64,000 nt of DNA from NCBI RefSeq assembly GCF_900110955.1, contig NZ_FOFR01000001.1, forward strand, positions 480,410-544,409. The letters run 5' to 3'. The DNA is from Lentzea xinjiangensis. Lineage in GTDB: Bacteria; Actinomycetota; Actinomycetes; Mycobacteriales; Pseudonocardiaceae. Positions 1-7,921 of this stretch are shown piece after piece. The stretch's first letter is position 1; every line of letters starts with the position of its first letter. The position numbers were made by a program, and so were the translations under genes. The notes below the pieces were generated by a model, which had not been told where the DNA came from, did no database searches, and was given only the letters and a program-made list of their open reading frames with translations.

Positions 1-1319
1 TGACGCTGGCGCTGCCGCAGGACGTGCAGGCCGAGTCGTACGACTTCCCGGAGTCGCTGTTCAAGGAGGTCCTGCACCGCCCGCTGCGCCAGCGCCCCGA
101 CCTGAACGCCCTCGCCGGTGCCGCCTCGGCGATCCGCGCGGCCGCGAGGCCGTTGCTGGTCCTGGGCGGCGGCGTGCGCTACTCCGGCGCCGCCGGTCGC
201 GCCCTCCGGTTCGCCGAACAGCACGGCATCCCGGTCGTCGAGACGACCGCGGGCCGCACGCTGGTCCCGCACGAGCACCCGCTGCACGCGGGCCCGCTCG
301 GCATCACCGGCTCGACGTCGGCGAACGTCCTCGCGGCCGAGGCCGACGTGGTGATCGCGGTGGGTACCCGCCTGCAGGACTTCACCACCGCGTCTTGGAC
401 CGTCTTCTCCCCCGACGTGCACCTGGTGTCGTTGAACGCGGCCCGCTTCGACGCCGTGAAGCACGGCTCGTCCGCCCTGGTGGCCGACGCCGACGAGGGC
501 CTGCGCGAGCTGACGGACGCCCTCGGCTCCTGGCAGGCACCCGCGGACTGGTCCCGCCGCGCCGGCGCCGAGCGCGCGAAGTGGGACGACCACATCTCGG
601 CGCTGCGCACGCCCTCCGCTTCGGGCCTGCCCACGTACGCGCAGGTCGTGGGCGTGGTGAACGACGTCAGCGGCCCGGAGGACTACGTGATGACGGCCTC
701 CGGCGGTCTGCCCGGCGAGCTGATCGGCGGCTGGCGGGCCACCGGCGAGTCCACGATGGACGTCGAGTACGGCTTCTCGTGCATGGGCTACGAGCTGGCC
801 GGGGCCTGGGGCGCGGCCATCGCCCGCACGGACGGCGTCGTCACCACCCTGCTCGGCGACGGCTCGTACCTGATGCTGAACTCCGAGCTGTTCTCCGCGG
901 CCTTCGCGGGCCACGGCTTCGTCGCGGTCGTCTGCGACAACGACGGCTACGCGGTGATCCACCGCCTCCAGACCGGCCAGGGCGGCGTGGGCTTCAACAA
1001 CCTCTACCCCGACTGCCGCTCCTCGCACGCCGAACCTCCGCGCACCGACTTCGCGGGCCACGCCGCCTCGCTCGGCTGCGCGGTCTTCCCGGTGGAGTCC
1101 CTGGCCGGCCTCGAAGGCGCGTACCGCAAGGCCCGGAAGGTGGCGGTCACCGAACAGCGGCCGGCGGTCGTGGTGATCCGGACGCACCCGTCGTCGTGGA
1201 CCGAGGCCGGGGCGTGGTGGGAGATCGGCGTGCCGGAGACCTCGCACCGGGCGGAGATCGCGGCCGCCCGCGCCGAGGTGCTGGAGGGCAAGGCGAAGCA
1301 GGTCCGCTACCTGCGCTGA
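1..1319 (+). CDS. iolD: 3D-(3,5/4)-trihydroxycyclohexane-1,2-dione hydrolase, 5'-truncated
   Basis: Thiamine-diphosphate enzyme of myo-inositol catabolism that opens the ring of the trihydroxycyclohexanedione intermediate. The reading frame is already open at the window edge (codons from base 3 read TLALPQDVQAESYDFP, a typical IolD internal segment), so the N-terminal pyrimidine-binding part is missing and the GTG at base 24 is not a real start. What remains covers the central domain and the C-terminal ThDP domain, with the ThDP/Mg motif LLGDGSYLMLNSEL near base 860. The C-terminus is complete. Other iol genes are probably upstream of the window. Family assignment is strong; a related acetolactate-synthase-like enzyme is the only alternative. 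Confidence 0.9.
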   Translation, partial: TLALPQDVQAESYDFPESLFKEVLHRPLRQRPDLNALAGAASAIRAAARPLLVLGGGVRYSGAAGRALRFAEQHGIPVVETTAGRTLVPHEHPLHAGPLGITGSTSANVLAAEADVVIAVGTRLQDFTTASWTVFSPDVHLVSLNAARFDAVKHGSSALVADADEGLRELTDALGSWQAPADWSRRAGAERAKWDDHISALRTPSASGLPTYAQVVGVVNDVSGPEDYVMTASGGLPGELIGGWRATGESTMDVEYGFSCMGYELAGAWGAAIARTDGVVTTLLGDGSYLMLNSELFSAAFAGHGFVAVVCDNDGYAVIHRLQTGQGGVGFNNLYPDCRSSHAEPPRTDFAGHAASLGCAVFPVESLAGLEGAYRKARKVAVTEQRPAVVVIRTHPSSWTEAGAWWEIGVPETSHRAEIAAARAEVLEGKAKQVRYLR

Positions 1320-1392
1320 TGTCCGTTTCGGCACTGGCCGGTCATCGCCCGGTGACCGGGACAACGGCACGACCGGGAACAACACGACGACC

Positions 1393-1437
1393 GGCTCCCT
1401 TGAACAGTTGGTTAGGTCTACGAACGTTCAAGGAGCC
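1393..1437 (+). promoter_or_regulatory. Inverted repeat that overlaps the OYE ribosome binding site
   Basis: Arms 1393-1405 (GGCTCCCTTGAAC) and 1426-1437 (GTTCAAGGAGCC) are complementary over 12 bp with one bulged C and a 20-nt loop. The right arm contains the AAGGAG Shine-Dalgarno of the gene starting at 1441. The repeat could be a protein operator or an RNA hairpin that hides the ribosome binding site; the sequence alone does not decide. Confidence 0.5.
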
Positions 1438-1440
1438 CCC

Positions 1441-2436
1441 GTGAGCCAGCTCTTCTCCCCGCTGACCCTGCGGTCGGTCACGCTGCCCAACCGCATCGCG
1501 GTCAGCCCGATGTGCCAGTACTCGGTCACCGCGGAGGACGGCGTCCCGACCGACTGGCACCTCGTCCACCTCGGCTCCCGCGCGGTCGGCGGCGCCGGCC
1601 TGGTCATCGCCGAGGCCACGGCGGTCGAGGCCAGGGGCCGGATCTCGCCGCAGGACACCGGCATCTGGAACGACGAGCAGGTCGAGGCCTGGAAGCGGAT
1701 CACCGCGTTCATCAAGGAGCACGGCGCGGTTCCCGGCATCCAGCTCGCGCACGCCGGCCGCAAGGCCGTCGGTGACTGGACGCCGGTCGCGCCGACCACC
1801 GAGCCGTTCCCCGGCCTGAACACGCCGGAGAAGCTCGAGCACCACAGCGGCATCGTCAAGGCGTTCGTCGACGGTGCGCTCAGGGCGCTCGAAGCCGGGT
1901 TCGAGGTGCTCGAGATCCACGCCGCCCACGGCTACCTGCTGCACGAGTACTACTCGCCGCTGACGAACGAGGGCAGCACCGAGGAGCGCATCGCCGTCCC
2001 GGTCGAGGTCACCGCCGCCGTGCGGGCAGCGGTCGGCCCGGACGTGCCGGTGCTCGTGCGCATCTCCGGCACCGACTGGGAGCCCGGCGGCTGGACCGCC
2101 GACGACAGCGTCGTGCTGGCACAGGCGCTCAAGGCCGCGGGTGCGGACCTGATCGACGTGTCCAGCGGTGGCAACACCGCGCAGGCGGAAATCCCGATCG
2201 GGCCCGGCTACCAGGTGCCGCTCGCCGAGGCGGTGCGACGCAAGGCAGACGTGCCCACGGGTGCGGTCGGCCTGATCACCGAGGCGAAGCAGGCCGAACA
2301 GGTGGTCGCGGACGGTTCCGCCGACCTGGTGCTGCTCGGACGCGAACTGCTCCGCGACCCGTACTGGCCGCTGCACGCGGCACAGCAGTTGGGTGCGGAG
2401 GTCCGGGCCCCGGAGCAGTACGCCAGGGCGTTCTGA
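1441..2436 (+). CDS. NADH:flavin oxidoreductase / old yellow enzyme (NamA/YqjM-like)
   Basis: FMN-dependent ene-reductase of 331 residues, the usual size for the single-domain bacterial YqjM/NamA class. It opens with LFSPLTLRSVTLPNRI and MCQYS (flavin-contacting N-terminal segment), carries the HLGSRAVGGAGLV strand and HAGRKA, then EIHAAHGYLLHEYYSPLTN, which holds the substrate/FMN residues, and ends with a phosphate-binding segment LVLLGRELLRDPYWP. The GTG at 1441 is chosen because AAGGAG lies 6 bases upstream and the homology begins there. It probably reduces activated C=C bonds; the physiological substrate is unknown. It follows iolD by about 120 bp, so it is probably transcribed separately. 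Confidence 0.9.
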   Translation: MSQLFSPLTLRSVTLPNRIAVSPMCQYSVTAEDGVPTDWHLVHLGSRAVGGAGLVIAEATAVEARGRISPQDTGIWNDEQVEAWKRITAFIKEHGAVPGIQLAHAGRKAVGDWTPVAPTTEPFPGLNTPEKLEHHSGIVKAFVDGALRALEAGFEVLEIHAAHGYLLHEYYSPLTNEGSTEERIAVPVEVTAAVRAAVGPDVPVLVRISGTDWEPGGWTADDSVVLAQALKAAGADLIDVSSGGNTAQAEIPIGPGYQVPLAEAVRRKADVPTGAVGLITEAKQAEQVVADGSADLVLLGRELLRDPYWPLHAAQQLGAEVRAPEQYARAF

Positions 2437-2446
2437 GGCAGCCCTC

Positions 2447-2497
2447 AGAGTTCAAGGGCTGGGCACCGACGTTCCGGTTGCCCAACCCTTGAACTCT
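2447..2497. terminator. Strong hairpin, bidirectional terminator candidate
   Basis: Arms 2447-2465 and 2479-2497 form an 18-19 bp stem with one mismatch and a 13-nt loop. It lies between the convergent OYE and DUF3073 genes, 10 bp after one stop and 11 bp after the other, so it could serve both. No long T-tract follows. Confidence 0.7.
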
Positions 2498-2508
2498 TCA
2501 GGCTGTAT

Positions 2509-2694
2509 TCAGCGACGGTAGTCGTCGTAGTCGTCGTACGGATCGTCGTGGCTTTCTTCGCCACCACGCCCGTTCGGCGACGCATCGCCACCAGACAGCT
2601 CGCGCTGCAGCGCAGCGAAGTCGGTCTCATGAGAGCTGTACTTGAGCTCCCTGGCGACCTTCGTCTGCTTGGCCTTCGCTCGGCCGCGCCCCAT
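2509..2694 (-). CDS. DUF3073 family small protein
   Basis: A 61-residue highly charged protein: a basic N-terminus (MGRGRAKAKQTKVARELKYS) followed by an acidic tail rich in Asp and Tyr (DDPYDDYDDY). This pattern is the DUF3073 family, widespread in Actinobacteria and of unknown function (Rv0810c is, from memory, the M. tuberculosis member). The start is the ATG at 2694 with GAGGGGG about 8 bases upstream. Longer frames that extend further 5' read through poor coding sequence and are rejected. It ends at the shared terminator hairpin. Confidence 0.85.
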   Translation of the reverse strand: MGRGRAKAKQTKVARELKYSSHETDFAALQRELSGGDASPNGRGGEESHDDPYDDYDDYRR

Positions 2695-2867
2695 GGCTCG
2701 ACCCCCTCGCACAGGGACGGGGGCGGCCGGGGGAACGGCGGCCCCACTCGTCTCGACAACTAGTTCCTGGTAACTACCGTACCGTGCCGATGGGGTTCCT
2801 CGCGACGCGGTAGGCGTGACACGTACCGCCAAATCTCGTGACCGCCCTCGCGTGGAAGGATGCACAG

Positions 2868-3728
2868 GTGCCCAGACCGTTCGTCGCCTACCTACGGGTG
2901 TACGAACCGTTGTCCGTGTTGGACGCACCGTTAGCGGCGAAGATCGAAAAAGCCCTGGCCAAGGGCCCTGTCCCCCGCTCGGAGGTGGGAGACAGGGAAC
3001 GAGAGCTGTGGTTGCGATCACAGTTGGGTCGCAAGCTCCTCCCGGGCGAGTCGTTCGACGTGATGACGATCAGTCCGGCCGAGGTGCCGACCTCCGACGC
3101 CGCACGCGTGGGAGCGGGCCCGCTCGTCTGCCCGCTGGACCTCAGGGCGCGCTCCGCCGCCGCTCTGGTGGGCTTCCTGGCCTCCGCGCCGCCGATCCTT
3201 CAGGACGCCGCACTCGGCCTCTCCCCGGAGACGGTCCGGGCGCGCGCCTCGGCCGTGCTGGCCGAACTGGCCGGCGGGGCCGTCCACGTGATTTCCACGA
3301 CCTGGACCGTGCCGCTGCCGTGGTTCGCCCTCGTCGACCCCGCCCAGCGCCGGGTGGTGCTGGCCGGCTCCCAGGACGACCCGGAGCGCCAGGTGTCGTG
3401 GCGCGTGGCGATGGCGGACGCCCGGCGCAGGGTGGCGCGGGCGCTCAAGGTCGTGAAGGCCTCGCTGGGCGAGGAGGGGCCGGCCGCGATCCTCGCCGAC
3501 ACGGGCCGCTGGCTCGAGAACTTCCACCCGCACTCGGCCGTCGAGCTGGACTACGGCGGCCTGGTGCAGCTGATGCCGGACAAGGACCTGCTGGAGGACA
3601 CCTCGGCGGCGGACGTGAACACCATCGTCGACGCCCTGGAGACGGGCGACGCCGAGGAGGTGGCGTTGCGCTACGAGACGCTGCGCGAGTTCTGGGGCGA
3701 GCTCGCCCGCAGGGAGCGCCACGGCTGA
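2868..3728 (+). CDS. Conserved actinobacterial protein of unknown function
   Basis: About 286 residues, soluble, with no signal peptide or membrane segment. The start is the GTG at 2868 preceded by GGAAGGA at 2854-2860 and reading VPRPFVAYLRVYEPL. No catalytic motif was recognised. The middle is alanine- and arginine-rich, and a C-terminal acidic helix (DTSAADVNTIVDALETGD) is visible. It is divergent from DUF3073, and its last 58 bp overlap the 3' end of the convergent MFS gene. Codon use is typical for the region, which supports a real gene. Confidence 0.7.
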   Translation: MPRPFVAYLRVYEPLSVLDAPLAAKIEKALAKGPVPRSEVGDRERELWLRSQLGRKLLPGESFDVMTISPAEVPTSDAARVGAGPLVCPLDLRARSAAALVGFLASAPPILQDAALGLSPETVRARASAVLAELAGGAVHVISTTWTVPLPWFALVDPAQRRVVLAGSQDDPERQVSWRVAMADARRRVARALKVVKASLGEEGPAAILADTGRWLENFHPHSAVELDYGGLVQLMPDKDLLEDTSAADVNTIVDALETGDAEEVALRYETLREFWGELARRERHG

Positions 3729-4852
3729 AGCAGCACTCGGGCCACGACGGCCGAGACCGCCGCCAGCGCCATCGCCGCTGGCCACGCCACGTGCACCGCG
3801 ACGAAGCTCGCCACGAACGGCGTGGTCGCGGCGCTGAGGTAGTTCACCGAGTTCTGCATGCCGATCGCGGTGGCGCTGCGGCCGTCCGGCGCGAGCTCAC
3901 CGGCCTCGGTGACGGCCAGCCCGTTCCAGCACAGCGCGAGCACGCTCGCCGGGACCAGCACCGCCACGAGCACCGGCAGCGGCGCCTGGTCGAGCACGGC
4001 GACCAGCGCGAACCCGATCGCGGTGAGCGCCGACACGACCTTCAACGGCCCGATCCGGCTGCGCGCCCGGTCCGACCACACGCCGACCACCAGCCGTCCG
4101 GCACCGCCGAGCGCCTGGGCGACGGCGAAGACGGCCGCGGCCGCCGTGACGCTCACGCCGCGGTGGTCGTGCAGGAGGGGGACGATCAGGGCGGTGGCGG
4201 TGAACTGGGGCACCACGAGCAGCCCGCTGGCGAGCGAGAGCCGCAGCAGCCTCGGGTCCTTGAGCACCAGCCCGTGCTCCGCGCCCGCCCGCACCGCGCC
4301 CGGTGGTTCCCGCGCGAGCAGGGCCACCGCGAGCGCCACGAACGCCGTGACGCCGGCCAGTGCGACGAACGCCGTGGGCACCCCGGCCGAGATGGCGACT
4401 CCGGGCAGGACGGCCGCGGTGAGGGCCGCGCCGAGCGGGGTCGCCGTCTGCCGGACGCCCATCGCGAGGCCGCGGGTGTCCTTGCCGAACCACGACATGA
4501 CCGCCCGGCCGCTCGCCGCGTTGACGCTCGCGCCGAACAACCCGGCGCCGAGGAGCGCGAGTCCCGCGACCCAGGCGTTGCCCAGCGCCGCGGACAGCAG
4601 GCAGGCGGCGGCGCCGAGACCGCCGATGGTCATCACGAGTCGTTCGCCGCGACGGTCCGCGACGACTCCCCACGGCACGAGAGCGATCATCGTGCCGAGG
4701 TTGACGGCACCGAGGAGCAACCCGACCTGGGGCAACGTCAGTGAGAAGTGCTGTTGCAGCTGAGGGCTGATCGCCGGCAGGCCGAGGAAGACGGCCGCGT
4801 TCGTGCCCTGCGCCACCGCACCGACGCACAGGACGACCCAGCGATACCCCAT
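3671..4852 (-). CDS. MFS transporter
   Basis: Twelve-helix major facilitator protein, 393 residues, with no signal peptide. Helix 1 starts at residue 5 (WVVLCVGAVAQGTNAAVFLGL). The loop 2-3 signature is GVVADRRGERLV, and a second half-repeat is seen near residue 260 (WSDRARSRIGPLK). The substrate cannot be deduced. It overlaps the 3' end of the convergent upstream gene by 58 bp. The short gap to rsiG, on the same strand upstream, could allow read-through, but no functional link is apparent. Confidence 0.85.
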   Translation of the reverse strand: MGYRWVVLCVGAVAQGTNAAVFLGLPAISPQLQQHFSLTLPQVGLLLGAVNLGTMIALVPWGVVADRRGERLVMTIGGLGAAACLLSAALGNAWVAGLALLGAGLFGASVNAASGRAVMSWFGKDTRGLAMGVRQTATPLGAALTAAVLPGVAISAGVPTAFVALAGVTAFVALAVALLAREPPGAVRAGAEHGLVLKDPRLLRLSLASGLLVVPQFTATALIVPLLHDHRGVSVTAAAAVFAVAQALGGAGRLVVGVWSDRARSRIGPLKVVSALTAIGFALVAVLDQAPLPVLVAVLVPASVLALCWNGLAVTEAGELAPDGRSATAIGMQNSVNYLSAATTPFVASFVAVHVAWPAAMALAAVSAVVARVLLQPWRSLRASSPQNSRSVS

Positions 4853-4909
4853 GGGGGCACGCTAGGTCGGCTGCTCAGAAAGTGGAACGACCGTCCCGGA
4901 GAGTGGGAG

Positions 4910-5518
4910 TCAGCTCTTGCGGCGGTGGTGTCCGCGCTCGGCCGCGAGCAGCTCGTCCACCGACGCGCTCCCGCGCTGGTAGCGAGCGGCGATCTCGGCG
5001 TTGAGCCTGTCCACGACCACCTGCACCTCGCGGCGCCGCACCGACACCGAGGCCTCTTCCGAGATGAACGTCTCCAGCACCTCGCCGAGCTTGGCGTCGT
5101 CCAGCGAGCTCACGTCGGAGAGGTCGACGTCGGAGATGAGCGCCTCGACGTGCCGTTGGTGCGCATCGGCACGGGACGGCTCATGGGTTTGGTACCGGCC
5201 GAGACCGGTCGCCGGGCCGACGGCGTTCGTGGAGAGGATCGTGGCCAGTTGCTCGACCACCGCCGAGCCGCCGGAGCTGCGGCGCTCCTGTTCCGCGCGC
5301 ACGATGTCGATCCGCGCGTGCAACAGCCTCCGCAGGTAGGACAGGTCTGTCTCTTCCTGCGCGGCCTCGTCGCGGAGTTCGCGCACCTCGACGAGCGGGC
5401 GCTGCTCGACGCCCTCCGTGTAGTCGGGGGCGAGCACCCGGTCGATTCGGCGGCGCCCGCCAGGACGCACCTCGATCACGTGTCCATCCTGCGGTAGATC
5501 CTCCTCACCCGCCAACAC
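4910..5518 (-). CDS. rsiG: RsiG/AmfC-type c-di-GMP-dependent anti-sigma factor
   Basis: In Streptomyces, RsiG sequesters the sporulation sigma factor WhiG when loaded with cyclic di-GMP. Each of two antiparallel helices carries the ligand motif E(X)3S(X)2R(X)3Q(X)3D. This 202-residue protein has a perfect copy at E155-S159-R162-Q166-D170 and a first copy E56-S60-R63-H67-D71 in which the glutamine is histidine. That the two copies sit in separate predicted helices is what identifies the family; database annotation often reads aerial mycelium formation protein. The sigma factor gene is not in the window. The start could be a little downstream, since the first 30 residues are poorly conserved in type. 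Confidence 0.85.
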   Translation of the reverse strand: MLAGEEDLPQDGHVIEVRPGGRRRIDRVLAPDYTEGVEQRPLVEVRELRDEAAQEETDLSYLRRLLHARIDIVRAEQERRSSGGSAVVEQLATILSTNAVGPATGLGRYQTHEPSRADAHQRHVEALISDVDLSDVSSLDDAKLGEVLETFISEEASVSVRRREVQVVVDRLNAEIAARYQRGSASVDELLAAERGHHRRKS

Positions 5519-5539
5519 ATCCCATGCACCAAACTTGTC

Positions 5540-6364
5540 TCAAATGTGCACGCCCAGCAGTTTTCTCGCCTCGTCCGGCGTCAGAGCGGGCCGCTGGGCG
5601 ATCTTCGAGAGCCCCGCGGCACGTGCCACGAGCTGTGCGTTGTCGCGCACCGGCACGCCGCGCGAGTAGCTGGTGGTGTCTTCCATACCCACGCGGAGGT
5701 GCCCGCCCGCACCCAGTGCGGTGAACATCACCGGCAACGTGGTGCGGCCGATCCCGGTGGCGGAGAAGCTCGCCCCCTCCGGCAGGGCGGCGACCGCGGC
5801 GACCAGCGTGGCCGCGTCGCCGGGCATGCCGCCGGGCACTCCCATGACGAGGTCGACGTGCACGTGCCCGCCCGCGGGCAGGCCGTGCTGGTCGAGCAGG
5901 CGCTTCAACGACGCGAGCTGGCCGATGTCGAAGATCTCGTACTCCGGGACGATGCCGCGTTCCTGCATGCCCCTGTGCAGGGCGACGATGAACTCCCAGC
6001 GGTTCATGAACACGTCGTCGCCGAAGTTGACCGTGCCCATCGTGCAGGAGGCCGAGTCAGGCATCGCGTCGAGCACGCGCAGCCGGTCTTGTTCGGGGTC
6101 GTGCACGGACCCGCCGGTGGAGAGCTGCACGACGAGGTTCGTCTCGGAGCGCAGGGCCTCGACGGTGGCCTTCAGCCGGCCGGGGTCCAGGGTCGGCTCC
6201 GCGGCCTCGTCGCGGATGTGGACGTGGATCATCGCCGCGCCCACCTGCTCGCAGCTCCGCGCCGTCGCGACCAGCTCCTCCAGGGTCACCGGGAGCTGCG
6301 GGACATCGGCTTTCGCGTGTTCCGCTCCGGTGGGAGCGACGGTGATGAGCGTGCCCAGAGACAT
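5540..6364 (-). CDS. BKACE family enzyme (beta-keto acid cleavage, DUF849)
   Basis: Zinc-dependent TIM-barrel enzyme that condenses a beta-keto acid with acetyl-CoA and splits it to acetoacetate and a CoA ester. The best-known member is the 3-keto-5-aminohexanoate cleavage enzyme of lysine fermentation. Visible signatures are the N-terminal LITVAPTGAE, the zinc pair in MIHVHIRDE (HxH), VVQLSTGG, and the C-terminal RVGMEDT with its conserved Glu. Length is 274 residues, normal for the family. The substrate range of BKACE enzymes is broad, so the actual keto acid is unknown. It lies 28 bp downstream of ygfZ on the same strand and may be co-transcribed. Confidence 0.88.
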   Translation of the reverse strand: MSLGTLITVAPTGAEHAKADVPQLPVTLEELVATARSCEQVGAAMIHVHIRDEAAEPTLDPGRLKATVEALRSETNLVVQLSTGGSVHDPEQDRLRVLDAMPDSASCTMGTVNFGDDVFMNRWEFIVALHRGMQERGIVPEYEIFDIGQLASLKRLLDQHGLPAGGHVHVDLVMGVPGGMPGDAATLVAAVAALPEGASFSATGIGRTTLPVMFTALGAGGHLRVGMEDTTSYSRGVPVRDNAQLVARAAGLSKIAQRPALTPDEARKLLGVHI

Positions 6365-6392
6365 GTCCCGGACTCTAGCGTCCCGCCGGGGC

Positions 6393-7454
6393 TCAGCCCC
6401 TCAGGTTGCGCACGGCTTCCCGGCCCAGACCGGGCGTGTCCGGCGGCACCGAGTCGGGGTCGATCCGCGCCTGGACCTCGCGGTCCGCGGCGCCGGCCAC
6501 CAGCTCCGACTCGACCGGTACGGACCGCTTGACCAGCGCCAGCGCGACCGGCCCCAGCTCGTGGTGCAGCACGACGCTGCCCACCCGGCCGACCACGCGC
6601 CCGTCCAGCGTCACCGGGTCGCCGGTCTCCGGCTGGGCGTCCGCGGAACCATCCAGGTGGAGCAACAGCATCCGGCGCGGGGGACGGCCCACGTTGTGGA
6701 CCTTCGCGACCGTCTCCTGGCCGCGGTAGCAGCCCTTGTTCAGGTGCACCGCCGGCTCGATCAGGTTGACCTCGTGCGGGATCGTGCGCTCGTCGGTGTC
6801 GACGCCCTGGCGCGGCCGCAGGGCCTCCACCCGCAGCGCCTCGAACGCGAAGCTGCCCGCCGGGCGCGCGCCCGCGTCCGTGATCCGCTGCCACCAGCCG
6901 GCCAGCTCACCGCGCGGCACCAGCAGGTCGAACGCGCCCTTGCCCGGCCAGGACGTCCGCCGCACGAAGCCCTCGCCCAGCGCGGTCACGTCCGCGGGCA
7001 CCGGGACGCCCAGCTTCTCCAGCACGGGCTCGGCGTCCGGGCCCAGGACCGTCAGCAGCGCGAACTCGGCCGTGGCGTCGCGGGGCTCGACCTTGGACCA
7101 GAAGACCATCTTCTTCAGGTACGCCAGCAGGTCGCCGGCCTCCTCGACGTCGAGGAAGACGGTGCCGCCGACGTTCGCGACCACCATGTGGTGCTCCAGC
7201 CGGCCCTGCGCGTCCAGCAGCAGCGCCTCGGTCGCGGCGCCCTCGCCGAGCTGCTCGAAGTGCTGGCTCGTGAGCTGGTGCAGCCACGTGAGCCGGTCCT
7301 CACCGGGGATCGCGATGACGCCCCGGTTCGAGCGGTCGACGACCACCGCGGAACGCACGGCCGACCGCTGCTCGGCGAACGGGTCGCCGTAGTGCCAGGC
7401 GACACCGGCGTCGAGGGAATCGTCGGGCGGCGGGACGGCTCCGGGAAGGCTCAC
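6393..7454 (-). CDS. ygfZ: Folate-binding protein YgfZ (Fe-S cluster assembly/repair)
   Basis: Tetrahydrofolate-binding GcvT-like protein that supports maturation or repair of iron-sulfur enzymes. The diagnostic C-terminal motif K-G-C-Y-x-G-Q-E is present as LNKGCYRGQETVAKVHNVG, including the conserved cysteine. Length from the chosen GTG at 7454 is 353 residues. That GTG overlaps the fur stop codon in a GTGA quadruplet (7451-7454), indicating translational coupling with fur. The neighbourhood (fur upstream, pabC divergent) is usual in actinomycetes; M. tuberculosis Rv0811c is, from memory, the equivalent. Confidence 0.9.
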   Translation of the reverse strand: MSLPGAVPPPDDSLDAGVAWHYGDPFAEQRSAVRSAVVVDRSNRGVIAIPGEDRLTWLHQLTSQHFEQLGEGAATEALLLDAQGRLEHHMVVANVGGTVFLDVEEAGDLLAYLKKMVFWSKVEPRDATAEFALLTVLGPDAEPVLEKLGVPVPADVTALGEGFVRRTSWPGKGAFDLLVPRGELAGWWQRITDAGARPAGSFAFEALRVEALRPRQGVDTDERTIPHEVNLIEPAVHLNKGCYRGQETVAKVHNVGRPPRRMLLLHLDGSADAQPETGDPVTLDGRVVGRVGSVVLHHELGPVALALVKRSVPVESELVAGAADREVQARIDPDSVPPDTPGLGREAVRNLRG

Positions 7455-7894
7455 TCGGTCTCCTGCTCCTGCGTCGAGCAGTCGCGGCACGTGCCGGACA
7501 GCGCGAGATGGCTTGCATCCAGTTCGAACCCGTTGCGCTCCCGCAATGTTCCGACCAACGGGTCGAGAAGCTCACACGGGATCTCCTCGACGTTGCCGCA
7601 GACGTGGCACACGAGGTGCACGTGCTGGTGCTCGTCGACCGAGTAGCTCGGCGCGCCGTGGCCCAGGTGCGTGTGCCGCACCAGCCCGAGGCGGTCCAGC
7701 AGGTCGAGCGTGCGGTAGATGGTGGTGATGTTGACCGTCGGCGCGGTCTCCTGGACGCGCGAGCAGATCTGCTCCGGAGTGGCGTGCTCCAGGGCCTTGA
7801 CCGCGTCCAGCACGAGCTGGCGCTGCGGCGTCATCCGCATGCCGCGGTCGTGCAGCGTTTTGCGCAGGCCTCTTGCGGTCTCCACACCGGCCAT
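7451..7894 (-). CDS. Fur family metalloregulator
   Basis: A 147-residue Fur-type repressor: an N-terminal winged helix (RMTPQRQLVLDAV, TVNITTIYRTLDLL) and a metal-binding dimerisation domain with HQHVHLVCHVCG and a second CxxC near the C-terminus (CRDC). The two CxxC pairs form the structural zinc site of the family. The ATG at 7894 is preceded by AGGAG at a good distance; longer frames upstream run into pabC. Which metal it senses (iron, zinc or other) cannot be read from the sequence. It is only 27 bp from the divergent pabC start, so one operator could control both. Confidence 0.9.
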   Translation of the reverse strand: MAGVETARGLRKTLHDRGMRMTPQRQLVLDAVKALEHATPEQICSRVQETAPTVNITTIYRTLDLLDRLGLVRHTHLGHGAPSYSVDEHQHVHLVCHVCGNVEEIPCELLDPLVGTLRERNGFELDASHLALSGTCRDCSTQEQETE

Positions 7895-7921
7895 GTTAGT
7901 TGCTCCTAGTAGGCTCTTTTC

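Noticed and set aside
2816..4744. Plus-strand open frame of 642 codons
   Set aside because: It overlaps two genes in other frames, is very Arg/Gly-rich and ends inside the MFS gene.
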